Shown: positions 34,120-42,947, numbered from the stretch's first letter. The stretch is 64,000 bases of DNA from Flavobacterium sp. (GCA_020403245.1 JADBYA010000009.1:62001-126000), one strand, 5' to 3'. Translations and numbers: made by a program. Notes: a model not told the origin generated them from the letters alone.

Positions 34120-34127
34120 TACTTTTG
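34120..34127 (+). promoter_or_regulatory. -7 promoter box for the fibre-like gene
   Basis: TACTTTTG matches TAnnTTTG, 65 bp upstream of the ATG. The 200-bp gap to the kinase gene suggests separate transcription. Confidence 0.5.
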
Positions 34128-34192
34128 TTATGGGCTTTAGTTGTCTGTAATTAAATTAGATAATAAAAATTCAAAAGTAGATAATCACTAAA

Positions 34193-37100
34193 ATGAAAAA
34201 ACTCGTATTGCTAATAACAGTATTTACCTTTCAGTACAGTACAGCACAAGTCGGAATTAATACCACAACGCCCAATGCACAATTGGAGATCAAATCAAAC
34301 AATCAGGCAGCTCCAAGCAATACAGACGGGATTTTGATTCCGAAAATAGATGTCTTTCCGGCAAGCAATCCAACAGCAGCACAACAAGGAATGTTGGTTT
34401 ATCTCACTACTGTATCAGGTAGCAATCAGCCAGGGTTTTACTATTGGAATAATAATTCCAGCTCTTGGATTGCTATAGCTGGAAGCAATTCAGGATGGGG
34501 TTTATCAGGAAATTCAGGAACGAATGCAAGCTCAAACTTTATCGGAACAACTGACAATATAGATATGATTTTTAAACGCAATAATATCAAATCTGGGACC
34601 ATTCAAAGTTATAATACGGCTTTAGGTGTAAATTCATTATCCAACAATTCAAGTGGTTCTATTAATTCGGCTTACGGAACAGATTCTCTTAAAGATAATA
34701 CAACCGGAATAGGAAATACAGCTGTAGGTTTCTCATCTTCAAGAAGTAATTTTTCGGGAAACAATAATACTGCAATAGGAAATCAATCGCTAGACGCAAA
34801 TACACATGGAAGTAGCAATGTTGCTTTAGGTAGTTTATCACAATTAAGCAATGTTAACGGAAGTTTTAATACAGCGGTTGGTGTTGAATCGCTTCGGAAT
34901 AATTCAGTGAGTTCTATAACTGCGGTAGGTTATTCTTCATTGCGTTCCAATACAACTGGAACCAATAATGATGCTTTTGGCGCTAATGCTTTAACCAACA
35001 ATACCATTGGTGGATTTAATTCCTCCTTTGGCGAAAGCTCATTGAGATATAATACTTCGGGTGGAGCTAATGCTGCTTTTGGGAGTAGTGCTCTTTTGAA
35101 CAATTCGAATGGTTCTAGAAACTCGGCACTCGGATTCTTTTCTTTAATGAGTAACACCTCGGGAGGCGATAATGTGGCTGTTGGGAGCGATGCACTCTCT
35201 GCAAACACTACTGGTAATGGGAATGTTGCTCTTGGTAATTTATCACTATTCAGTAATTCGGCTGGAAGTTTTAATACAGCGGTTGGTCTTGAATCATTGC
35301 GAAAAAATACCGCGAGTTCTAATACAGCTGTTGGTTATTCTTCTTTGCGTAACAATTCAACCGGTTTATCGAATTCAGCTTTTGGTTTGAATGCACTACT
35401 AAACAGTCAAAACGGAAATTTAAATTCAGCCTTTGGTGAAAATTCTTTGATTGGTAATATTATGGGAGTAGGGAATGCTGCATTTGGTAATGAAAGTTTA
35501 CAATCTAACTTCTCGGGAAGTTTTAATACAGCAATCGGTTACAATTCAGATGTAGCCAGCGGTAATTTGTTAAATGCCACGGCTGTTGGTGCCAATGCTA
35601 GGGTAGGGGCTAGTAATTCCATAGTTTTAGGGAGTATTAGTGGAGTGAATTCCTCTTTTTCCAATACCAATGTGGGTATTGGCACTATAACTCCATTAGA
35701 CCGATTACATGTCGTTGGAAATATCCGAATGGTTGATGGAAATCAAGCGGACGGGAAAGTCCTGATTAGCGATGCTAATGGAACTGCTACATGGGCAACT
35801 CCAAGCACGAGTGGCGGAACCTTAGATCAAGCTTATGATTTTGGCGGAGCCGGAGCTGGTAAAACAATCACCGCCGATTCAGGAGCCGTTACCATTGCAG
35901 GAAATGACGGTTTGGTTTCAACAGGAACCCTTAATAGTGGAGTTATTGCGCCAAGCGGATCTGGAGTAAGGATGGTCTGGAATCCAAGAAAAGCTGCTTT
36001 TAGAGCGGGAAGCATTAGCGGAACACAGTGGGATGATACAAATATTGGAACAAATTCGGTGGGTTTTGGTCTTAATATAATTGCTTCAGGCCCCAATTCA
36101 GTTGCCATGGGTAATTCATTGACTGCTTCAGGAACTTCATCGACTGCGATTGGAAATGGAAGTATTGCAACAGGAAATTTTTCAACAGCTTTAGGAAGTT
36201 CTACAGCAAATGGGATGTATTCAACAGCAATGGGAAGAAATACTGTAGCAAATGGACTGTTTTCGACGGCAATAGGGAACAGTACAACTTCAAGTGGAAT
36301 TTCATCTACTTCCATTGGCGAAAGTAATACAGCACCGAGCTATGCTGAAACAGTTGTAGGAATTGGTGCGACCACATATACTCCATCAACTAATGGAGTC
36401 ACACAATTTAGAGCAGCTAATGCCAAAGACAGATTGTTTGTCATTGGGAATGCCATTGATACTAACAATAGTAATACGGTCGATACCTCTGAAAGAAGTG
36501 ATGCTATGGTGGTGTTGAAAAATGGTGCCACTGGTATTGGAACTTCGTTACCTACTGGCATTCTCGATGTTAATGCTTCAGATAATGGCATTTTAATTCC
36601 ACGGGTGTTTTTATCAAGCGTACTAGTTCAGGCACCTATAGTGAATCCGCAGGGCGGAGCTTTGCCAACAAGTACTTTGGTTTATAATAACGCTACCGCT
36701 GGAGTCAGCCCCAACAATGTATATCCCGGTTTTTATTATTGGAACGGAACACGATGGATTCGTTTTGATGTGAACGGCGAAAATAATCCTACTTACTATA
36801 CAGCCGTTGGAACTTCAAATGATTTTACGTCAAGCTCATTTACATTACTGGATCAAATGAGCATCACGTTTACGCCTAAGGACGATGTAGTCATGGTCAA
36901 TTTTTCTGCAGCCGGGCACCGTACTGATGATAGTTGCGCGGAAAACGCGATTTTTTTCCAAATAGTACTTAATGGAATTCCAGTTACAAGTTGGCAGACA
37001 GCTACAAACCAATCCATAGTTAATTATGGTGGAATATTTGGGAATGATGCTATCGTAACCTGGGACACCAATATTACTTATCCTGTTACAGTGCCGATTG

Positions 37101-38989
37101 GTATTTCTCAGACGATACAAATCCAATGGTATTCAACAGCTTGCCAGACGTTTAATAATGTAGGTTCGCCTTTTGCCGCATTTGGGGCTGTGTTTAAATC
37201 CTATAGAACCTTGACTATTATAGATCCAAATGGTGGGGGTGGAATTATTGGAGCTCCACCAGTTACAACAAACTTATGGGCTCATAATGGAAATACAGGA
37301 ACAAATGCTACAAATTTTGTAGGGACTGCAGATGCGCAGCCGCTCGTGTTGAAAAGTAATAATACAGAAGGTATACGAATCGCAACAAATGGCAGGATAG
37401 GTTTGGGCATTACAACACCGCTAGAAAAACTTCATCTATCTGGTAAAGCTATTTTTGAAAATGGCTTCTCAGCCGATAATGCTGCTTTAGTATATAAAAA
37501 TAATACTGATTATATGTTTCTTGGTCCTCAATCAGGAAGCTCCGCCAATGGGGGTGCTGTTGCGCTTTTTGGTAGTACAAATGTAATTGGTGGCAATGCG
37601 GGTGGTATAGATTTAAATGTTGCCAGTGGTCAATTAAGAATAACTTCGGCAGGAAATGTGGGTATTGGTTCTTCATCACCCCAAGACAAACTTCATATTG
37701 TTGGAAACCTCAGGATGGTCGATGGAAACCAAGCCGCTGGAAAAGTGCTAACTAGTGATATTAATGGAACGGCAAGTTGGCAAAACGCATCTAATAGTGC
37801 TTGGGGTTTAATTGGGAATGCAGGAACAAGTGCGGCAACCAATTTCATTGGGACGTCCGATGATATTGATGTGGTTTTTAAAAGAAATACAATTCGGTCA
37901 GGGTTATTTGGCACTACTAATTCTTCCTTTGGACTCAATGCTCTAAATATTGGGAGTACAGGAACTAATAATACGGCAATTGGAGTAGATGCGTTAAAAA
38001 CTAATACTACAGGTTCAAATAATACTGCAGTTGGAAAAAATGCTTTTTCTACTATTAATGCTGGGAACAATAATACGGCACTAGGCGCTGATACAAGTAC
38101 AACATCAACCATCTTCGAAAATGCTACAGCGATAGGTTATAAAGCTATGGTTGGCAATAGTAATGTCATGGTTTTAGGTAGTATAAATGGTGTAAACGGT
38201 GCTACAAGTTCGGTGAATGTGGGTATTGGAACTATTTCGCCACAAACGGCTTTAGAAGTAGTTGATGCCAATGTTGTTACTAGTGGCAGCGTTGAAGGAA
38301 ATTTTAATGTGATGACCAACGGGGCACAGGCCATAGATAGAGGAGGATCAATAACTTTAGGAGGTACTATAAATGATACTGGAACTATTTTTAGGACTTT
38401 CGGTTCAATTGAAGGTAGAAAGGCTACGGCCACTACTAGCGTTAATTCGGGGTATTTGTTGTTTAAAACCAATAATGCAGGAACGCTTTCGGAGAGAATG
38501 CGTATTACTAATGCAGGAGATATTGGAATTGGAACAACAGCGCCGGGAGGACAATTTGAACTTTCATTAAATGAAGGTAGAAAACCAACTTCGAACACTT
38601 GGACGATTCCGTCAGACGCAAGATTGAAAAATGTAAACGGAATCTACGAAAAAGGTTTGGCAGAAATACTGCAACTAAAACCTATCCGCTATAACTATAA
38701 AAACACCGACAAAAAAACTTTTGATCAAAAGGTTTTGGATAAAGAAGCGTATGGGTTTTTAGCGCAGGAAGTACAAACCATTTTTCCGGAGGCTGTTGGG
38801 ACTGATCCTGATGGGTATTTAAATTTTGATTTGCATCCAATTTTGATAGCGTCGGTTAATGCTTTGAAGGAATTGAATGACCAAAACACCCAATTGAAAA
38901 ACGAAAACGAAACCCTGAGAAGTGCCATGCAACAAATGGAGCAAAAAGTTGCATTCATCCTTTCGAAAATTGAAAACTTGAAAAAGTAA
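34193..38989 (+). CDS. Very long secreted fibre-like protein with YadA-like repeats and C-terminal S74 chaperone domain
   Basis: A 1598-residue protein. After the signal peptide (VLLITVFTFQYSTAQ) comes VGINTTTPNAQLEIKSN, common at the start of such Bacteroidota proteins. Residues about 140-450 are a run of units of roughly 22 residues with the core NTAxGxxSLxxNxxG. Residues about 620-715 are shorter YadA-head-like units (STAIGNGSIATGNFSTALG). A second similar block is near 1220-1300. Near residue 1475 the S74 intramolecular chaperone begins with SDARLKN and continues GFLAQEVQTIFPEAVG; the end is coiled coil. S74 domains usually drive trimer folding and then cut themselves off. It is probably a surface or released trimeric fibre. 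No T9SS domain is seen. Confidence 0.85.
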   Translation: MKKLVLLITVFTFQYSTAQVGINTTTPNAQLEIKSNNQAAPSNTDGILIPKIDVFPASNPTAAQQGMLVYLTTVSGSNQPGFYYWNNNSSSWIAIAGSNSGWGLSGNSGTNASSNFIGTTDNIDMIFKRNNIKSGTIQSYNTALGVNSLSNNSSGSINSAYGTDSLKDNTTGIGNTAVGFSSSRSNFSGNNNTAIGNQSLDANTHGSSNVALGSLSQLSNVNGSFNTAVGVESLRNNSVSSITAVGYSSLRSNTTGTNNDAFGANALTNNTIGGFNSSFGESSLRYNTSGGANAAFGSSALLNNSNGSRNSALGFFSLMSNTSGGDNVAVGSDALSANTTGNGNVALGNLSLFSNSAGSFNTAVGLESLRKNTASSNTAVGYSSLRNNSTGLSNSAFGLNALLNSQNGNLNSAFGENSLIGNIMGVGNAAFGNESLQSNFSGSFNTAIGYNSDVASGNLLNATAVGANARVGASNSIVLGSISGVNSSFSNTNVGIGTITPLDRLHVVGNIRMVDGNQADGKVLISDANGTATWATPSTSGGTLDQAYDFGGAGAGKTITADSGAVTIAGNDGLVSTGTLNSGVIAPSGSGVRMVWNPRKAAFRAGSISGTQWDDTNIGTNSVGFGLNIIASGPNSVAMGNSLTASGTSSTAIGNGSIATGNFSTALGSSTANGMYSTAMGRNTVANGLFSTAIGNSTTSSGISSTSIGESNTAPSYAETVVGIGATTYTPSTNGVTQFRAANAKDRLFVIGNAIDTNNSNTVDTSERSDAMVVLKNGATGIGTSLPTGILDVNASDNGILIPRVFLSSVLVQAPIVNPQGGALPTSTLVYNNATAGVSPNNVYPGFYYWNGTRWIRFDVNGENNPTYYTAVGTSNDFTSSSFTLLDQMSITFTPKDDVVMVNFSAAGHRTDDSCAENAIFFQIVLNGIPVTSWQTATNQSIVNYGGIFGNDAIVTWDTNITYPVTVPIGISQTIQIQWYSTACQTFNNVGSPFAAFGAVFKSYRTLTIIDPNGGGGIIGAPPVTTNLWAHNGNTGTNATNFVGTADAQPLVLKSNNTEGIRIATNGRIGLGITTPLEKLHLSGKAIFENGFSADNAALVYKNNTDYMFLGPQSGSSANGGAVALFGSTNVIGGNAGGIDLNVASGQLRITSAGNVGIGSSSPQDKLHIVGNLRMVDGNQAAGKVLTSDINGTASWQNASNSAWGLIGNAGTSAATNFIGTSDDIDVVFKRNTIRSGLFGTTNSSFGLNALNIGSTGTNNTAIGVDALKTNTTGSNNTAVGKNAFSTINAGNNNTALGADTSTTSTIFENATAIGYKAMVGNSNVMVLGSINGVNGATSSVNVGIGTISPQTALEVVDANVVTSGSVEGNFNVMTNGAQAIDRGGSITLGGTINDTGTIFRTFGSIEGRKATATTSVNSGYLLFKTNNAGTLSERMRITNAGDIGIGTTAPGGQFELSLNEGRKPTSNTWTIPSDARLKNVNGIYEKGLAEILQLKPIRYNYKNTDKKTFDQKVLDKEAYGFLAQEVQTIFPEAVGTDPDGYLNFDLHPILIASVNALKELNDQNTQLKNENETLRSAMQQMEQKVAFILSKIENLKK

Positions 38990-38990
38990 G

Positions 38991-39101
38991 ATTTTCAGGA
39001 GCCGAGAACCTGCTGTTTGCTATATCTTTTGTTCCGCAATGCTTCACAAAAGGATGCCGCTACCACCCGTCTTGCCGCGAGGCAGGTCAGGGCTAGGGTT
39101 A
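38991..39101 (+). repeat. Dispersed intergenic repeat, copy 2
   Basis: Same family as 30485-30590, with a longer centre (TTTTGTTCCGCAATGC). It fills the whole space between the convergent fibre-like gene and the methyltransferase gene. Confidence 0.85.
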
Positions 39102-39845
39102 CATTTTCAAATAAAAATCTTTTGTCAGCTCGATGTATTCTTGCGTATACTGATGTCTTGCCGTTTCAATGATGAGTTCATCAGCGGTTAAAACCGGTAA
39201 TTCATAGCGTTTAAAAGCCAAAAGACTTCTCTTAATTTCTGCTGTTGGCGTGCCTTTTACACGCGTTACCTTTACGGGATATAATTTGGCTTCCGCACAC
39301 AAATCAATAAATTTTTCTTCCTCCTTAAACGGAATGATAACAGTAAAGATTCCGTTTTCTGAGAGAAGGAGTTGTGCTGCCTCCACCAATTCTTCAAACG
39401 GCAAAGCGTCTTGAAAGCGCGCTAAATCGCGTGAATTATTATCGCTTTTGTAATTTTCGGAATAAAAAGGAGGGTTAGAAATAATCAAATCGTATTCTTC
39501 ATCTTCCATTTCGTCAACAAATTCATCTAAAGCGGCGTGATAACAATAGAGTCGGTCGCTCCAAGGAGAACTTTCAAAATTCTCAACACATTGTTCAAAG
39601 GCATTTTCGTCAATTTCAATAGCATCGATTTTTTCGGCATTACTTCGTTGGGCTAGCATTAAAGATAAAATCCCAGTGCCTGAACCAATATCTAAAACCG
39701 AAAAAGGATGATTATCAATTGGACACCAAGCGCCAAGCAAAACACCGTCAGTGCCAATTTTCATGGCGCATTTGTCTTGTTGAACGGAAAATTGTTTGAA
39801 TGAAAATTGAATCAAAATTCCAATAATTAAAATTCCAAATTCCAA
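39099..39845 (-). CDS. tRNA1(Val) adenine-N6-methyltransferase (TrmN6/YfiC-like)
   Basis: A SAM-dependent methyltransferase, 248 residues from the ATG at 39845. The SAM motif is VLDIGSGTGILSLMLAQ, and the N6-adenine catalytic motif is NPPFY in LIISNPPFYSENYK. The conserved start QFSVQQDKCAMKIGTDGVLL is present. The first 10 residues (MEFGILIIGI) are read from an inverted-repeat arm (39815-39846) and are probably not native. A TTG at 39815, exactly at the arm edge, would give MIQFSFKQFS and fits homologues better. A related remnant is at 31421-31525. Confidence 0.85.
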   Translation of the reverse strand: MEFGILIIGILIQFSFKQFSVQQDKCAMKIGTDGVLLGAWCPIDNHPFSVLDIGSGTGILSLMLAQRSNAEKIDAIEIDENAFEQCVENFESSPWSDRLYCYHAALDEFVDEMEDEEYDLIISNPPFYSENYKSDNNSRDLARFQDALPFEELVEAAQLLLSENGIFTVIIPFKEEEKFIDLCAEAKLYPVKVTRVKGTPTAEIKRSLLAFKRYELPVLTADELIIETARHQYTQEYIELTKDFYLKM

Positions 39846-39846
39846 T
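39815..39846. repeat. Left arm of the 32-bp inverted repeat around a four-helix-bundle gene
   Basis: Built from ATTCCAA-type words. It is a perfect inverted copy of 40216-40247. It covers the start region of the methyltransferase gene. Confidence 0.9.
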
Positions 39847-39861
39847 AATTTGAAGCCAGGA

Positions 39862-40212
39862 TTAGTTAGATGTTTTTGAAATTATTGTTGAAAGTATCTT
39901 TCTTAATTCCTCAACTTCATAAATTAAATTTTCAGAAAGAACTAGAAACTCAGGGTTTAACTCGTGTAGTAATCGAAGCCAATATTTTGATTCTTTCGCT
40001 TCTTTTCTTGCAATTTTCAATCGAAAAGTTAAGTCTTTATTTCCAAGCTTTTCATTTGCTTCTATATAATTAGCTCCAACCGAACCTGATGATCGGATTA
40101 ATTGTTTTCCGTCTTCAATATTTGAAATAGTTTTTGGCAATTTTTGGACATAAAGCCGACATTCTTTGGCAAAGAAATAAGTTCTGTCTTCTAAATCATA
40201 TGGTCTTTCCAT
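39862..40212 (-). CDS. Four-helix-bundle protein (S23 / rRNA intervening-sequence type)
   Basis: A 116-residue protein with the family features: PYDLEDRTYFFAKECRLYVQ at the N-terminus, then IRSSGSVGANYIEANE, KIARKEAKESKYWLRLL and a final helix. These are the four-helix proteins first found in intervening sequences of bacterial 23S rRNA genes. The function is unknown. The start at 40212 is used because upstream codons come from the repeat. The gene is enclosed by a perfect 32-bp inverted repeat and lies between rimM and the methyltransferase gene on the same strand, so it interrupts an otherwise simple operon. Confidence 0.88.
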   Translation of the reverse strand: MERPYDLEDRTYFFAKECRLYVQKLPKTISNIEDGKQLIRSSGSVGANYIEANEKLGNKDLTFRLKIARKEAKESKYWLRLLHELNPEFLVLSENLIYEVEELRKILSTIISKTSN

Positions 40213-40215
40213 AAA

Positions 40216-40247
40216 ATTGGAATTTGGAATTTTAATTATTGGAATTT
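40216..40247. repeat. Right arm of the 32-bp inverted repeat around a four-helix-bundle gene
   Basis: Perfect inverted copy of 39815-39846. It lies 2 bp past the rimM stop codon. Confidence 0.9.
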
Positions 40248-40249
40248 CA

Positions 40250-40774
40250 CTAAAGATACATTTCAACAAGCCCTTCCGGTAAATCCATAATTACCTTTTT
40301 ATTCTTTCGGTCTATTTCGACTAAGAAATGGTCAATCATCGGAATCAGCATTTCTACTTCGCCATTTAAAACTTCAAAAAGCGGTTGTGCAGAAGTATCA
40401 TTAATGGAAACAATTCTTCCAAAAATACCTAATCGTTTGTCTTCAATTTCAAAGCCAATAACTTCATGGAAATAAAATTTGTTGCCTGTAAGTTTTGGCA
40501 ACATCGATAAAGGTAAATAAACTTCTAATCCAATTAGTTTGTCAGCTTCTTCTTCGGAGTCTACATCTTCAAATCGAACTCGTAGAAAATCATTTTTGTG
40601 CAGTGAACTACTTTCGATAAAAAATGGAACCAGATTGTTGTTGAACTCAACAAATACTGATTCCATATTTTCATATAATTCGGGTTCGTCTGTGTCTAAA
40701 TAAACTAAGACTTCCCCTTTAAAACTAAATTTTTTAGCAATTTTACCAAGATAGAAACAATCTTCTTTACGCAT
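40250..40774 (-). CDS. rimM: 16S rRNA processing protein RimM
   Basis: A 174-residue protein. The N-terminal RimM barrel has YLGKIAKKFSFKGEVLV, and the C-terminal PRC-like barrel has NKFYFHEVIGFEIED and ends with LPEGLVEMYL. It helps mature the 30S head, next to S19. It follows rpsP by 14 bp, the usual bacterial order. Confidence 0.95.
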   Translation of the reverse strand: MRKEDCFYLGKIAKKFSFKGEVLVYLDTDEPELYENMESVFVEFNNNLVPFFIESSSLHKNDFLRVRFEDVDSEEEADKLIGLEVYLPLSMLPKLTGNKFYFHEVIGFEIEDKRLGIFGRIVSINDTSAQPLFEVLNGEVEMLIPMIDHFLVEIDRKNKKVIMDLPEGLVEMYL

Positions 40775-40788
40775 AATTGCTTGAAGTA

Positions 40789-41511
40789 TTATGCTTCAGT
40801 CTCAGCTTCTTCAGCAGCAGGAGCTTCTGGAACTTCTTCTGTTGCAACTTCAGCAACAACTTCTGGAGCTTCTTCCACTTCTGGTGTTTCTTCAGAAACA
40901 ACTTCAGCAACTTCTTCTGCAGCAACTTCAGCAGCAGGGACTTCTTCAGTTACTACTTCGGCAGGAACTTCTTCAACTGAAACTTCAGCAGCAACTTCTG
41001 GTGCTTCTTCAGCAACAACTTCCACAGCAGCTTCTTCAGCAACTACTTCTTCTACTTTTGCAGCTTCAACTGCTGCAGCAACACGTTTTTCATTGGCCGC
41101 TTTTTCAGCTTTTAACGCTTTTGCTTTGGCCGCTTCTTGTGCTTTTGACAACCCTTCTTTTTTAGAAACAACTTTAGTGGCTTTTTCTTCTAACCATTTA
41201 GCCAATTTTGCATCAGCTTGCTCTTGCGTTAAAGCTCCTTTACGAACGCCACCATCAAGGTGATGTTTCATCAAAGCGCCTTTGTAAGATAGGATGGCTC
41301 TTGCAGTATCAGTTGGTTGTGCACCATTGTGTAACCATTGAACCGCTTGGTCAAGGTTTAAATCAATAGTGGCAGGATTGGTGTTTGGATTGTAAGTTCC
41401 TAATTTTTCAAGGTATCTACCATCTCTTTTTGACCGAGCATCAGCTGCTACGATCCAGTAAAAAGGTTTTTGTTTTTTACCGTGTCTTTGTAATCTAATT
41501 TTTACTGACAT
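40789..41511 (-). CDS. rpsP: 30S ribosomal protein S16 with long acidic C-terminal extension
   Basis: A 240-residue protein. The S16 domain occupies about the first 80 residues (MSVKIRLQRHGKKQKPFYWI, then YNPNTNPATIDL). After a helical Lys/Ala region, the last 95 residues are low-complexity Ala, Glu and Val repeats (AEEVAEVVSEETPEVEEAPE). Extensions occur in Bacteroidota S16, but this one is long and strongly acidic, which is odd for an rRNA-binding protein. The repeat units could expand or shrink by slippage. Confidence 0.93.
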   Translation of the reverse strand: MSVKIRLQRHGKKQKPFYWIVAADARSKRDGRYLEKLGTYNPNTNPATIDLNLDQAVQWLHNGAQPTDTARAILSYKGALMKHHLDGGVRKGALTQEQADAKLAKWLEEKATKVVSKKEGLSKAQEAAKAKALKAEKAANEKRVAAAVEAAKVEEVVAEEAAVEVVAEEAPEVAAEVSVEEVPAEVVTEEVPAAEVAAEEVAEVVSEETPEVEEAPEVVAEVATEEVPEAPAAEEAETEA

Positions 41512-41559
41512 AATCTTTTTGATTAATTTGAGGTACTCGACCTCGGTTATTTAAGGGCG

Positions 41560-41567
41560 CAAATATA
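41560..41567 (-). promoter_or_regulatory. -7 promoter box of the rpsP-rimM operon
   Basis: On the minus strand TATATTTG matches TAnnTTTG, about 49 bp upstream of the rpsP start. A small hairpin (GAGGT/ACCTC, 41530-41544) lies in the leader. Confidence 0.6.
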
Positions 41568-41682
41568 GTTTTTTTTCGTAAATAAACGAACTCAATTGTA
41601 TTTTTTAATTACAACATCTTGTTTAATCAATTTTTAACGTTATTTTTTTATAATTTTATTAGCGTTTTTTTAAATTAAAAGT

Positions 41683-41690
41683 TATTTTTG
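41683..41690 (+). promoter_or_regulatory. -7 promoter box for the 41711 lipoprotein
   Basis: TATTTTTG matches TAnnTTTG, 20 bp upstream of the ATG. Confidence 0.5.
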
Positions 41691-41710
41691 TACAGTAATA
41701 AATTTATAAA

Positions 41711-42418
41711 ATGAAAAGATTTTTGCCCCTTTTTTTAGTTATTCTTGCAATTTCGTCCTGTCAGGAAGATATTAAATTCAATAGTCCTGGATTTCAAGGT
41801 CTAAAGGATGATGTGTTTTGGAGAGCCAATGATGCTAGAGCTTATATTACAAATGGCACACTTACAATTGAAGGACTTACCGCCTATGAAAAAGTTACTT
41901 TAAATACAAGCAGTCCAAATATGGGTACTTATATTTTAGGTACAATAAATGCTAGCAATGAAGCTAGTTATTTTTCAAATTTTAACGATATTGAACTTAA
42001 CTATGCTACCATTGCCGTTCCCGGCCCTGTTTCATCCATAGGCCTGGTTAATGGAGGAACTGGATACAGTAGCGGAACATCAGTGGCTACTACAGGGGGT
42101 TCGGGTAGCGGTTTAACGTTAAATATTGTGGCTAATACTTCGGGTGTTGTGACAAGTGCAACAGTTTCTTCGCGGGGTAATGCATACATGGCAGGAGATA
42201 TAGTAACCGTTGCTGGAGGAAATGTTAATTGTAAATTTAGAGTAACGAATGTACAAAACAGTAACGGTGAAATAAAAATAACAGAATATGATACTGTGAA
42301 CGGAACGGTTTCAGGTAAATTTAAATTCAATGCTTCAAATACTGGAGCTATTGGTAATCCAATTTTGAATTTCCAGTACGGAGAGTTTTATAAAGTTCCT
42401 ATTTTTCCATCATTATAA
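41711..42418 (+). CDS. DUF6252-like lipoprotein with an inserted GxGY module
   Basis: A 235-residue protein with lipobox ISSC. Both ends resemble DUF6252 lipoproteins (FQGLKDDVFWRANDARAYI, then GKFKFNASNTGAI). Between them, residues about 98-175 read GLVNGGTGYSSGTSVATTGG and SGVVTSATVSSRGNAYMAGD, a two-unit module that resembles repeats in phage structural proteins. The insertion and its function are inferred by eye. A single gene with promoter box and terminator. Confidence 0.7.
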   Translation: MKRFLPLFLVILAISSCQEDIKFNSPGFQGLKDDVFWRANDARAYITNGTLTIEGLTAYEKVTLNTSSPNMGTYILGTINASNEASYFSNFNDIELNYATIAVPGPVSSIGLVNGGTGYSSGTSVATTGGSGSGLTLNIVANTSGVVTSATVSSRGNAYMAGDIVTVAGGNVNCKFRVTNVQNSNGEIKITEYDTVNGTVSGKFKFNASNTGAIGNPILNFQYGEFYKVPIFPSL

Positions 42419-42441
42419 AAAAATTAATTAGTCAATATTTT

Positions 42442-42464
42442 AACCATCTTCGGATGGTTTTTTT
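42442..42464 (+). terminator. Terminator of the 41711 lipoprotein gene
   Basis: AACCATC, a TTCG loop and GATGGTT are followed by a T run, 24 bp past the stop. Confidence 0.85.
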
Positions 42465-42516
42465 GTTAATTAAATAATAAACTCCAAATTTATAGCGGTT
42501 TACGTTTTAAATGAAC

Positions 42517-42524
42517 TATCTTTG
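42517..42524 (+). promoter_or_regulatory. -7 promoter box for the RNA-binding protein gene
   Basis: TATCTTTG inside ACTATCTTTGCAATC, 23 bp before the ATG. These 15 bases match the attR core of the 18-23.9 kb element with its preceding two bases. Confidence 0.65.
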
Positions 42525-42547
42525 CAATCGAATTTTAAATATAAAAT

Positions 42548-42925
42548 ATGAACATTTTTGTTGGGAGTCTTCCGTTTAGTATAGACGATGCAGACTTAAG
42601 AGAATCTTTCGAGGTTTATGGTACGGTTAATTCCGTGAAAATTATTACAGATAAATTTACTGGAAGAAGTAAAGGTTTTGGATTTGTGGAAATGGAAAAT
42701 GACACAGAAGCCGAAAAAGCAATTCAAGAACTAAATGGTGCTACTGTTGATGGTCGTACTATTGTAGTTAACAAATCAGAACCAAAACCAGAAGGAGAAA
42801 GAAAATCTTTCAACAATAACCGTTCAGGCGGTTCAGGTGGCGGTTATAACGGTGGTGGAAATTCACGTGGTGGCGGAAGCTACAGTGGTGGAAACAGCGG
42901 TGGAGGAAATAGAGGAAGATACTAG
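42548..42925 (+). CDS. RRM-type RNA-binding protein with Gly-rich tail
   Basis: A 125-residue protein. A single RRM spans residues about 1-80, with RNP2 as IFVGSLPF and RNP1 as SKGFGFVEM. The tail is rich in Gly, Ser, Arg and Asn (GGGYNGGGNSRGGGS). Such proteins bind single-stranded RNA, often in the cold. It is a single gene with its own promoter box and terminator. Confidence 0.93.
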   Translation: MNIFVGSLPFSIDDADLRESFEVYGTVNSVKIITDKFTGRSKGFGFVEMENDTEAEKAIQELNGATVDGRTIVVNKSEPKPEGERKSFNNNRSGGSGGGYNGGGNSRGGGSYSGGNSGGGNRGRY

Positions 42926-42947
42926 TTCCATTCTAACATAGAGGATT

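Noticed and set aside
35833..36315. Long minus-strand frames under the fibre-like gene (also 34930-35208, 37693-38112, 38137-38598)
   Set aside because: They are shadows of the repetitive Gly/Ala/Thr/Asn coding sequence of the plus-strand gene.
40781..41263. Long open frames on the plus strand opposite rpsP, rich in Ser, Ala, Thr or Leu, Gln
   Set aside because: They are the antisense reading of the low-complexity S16 tail and have no domain or start support.
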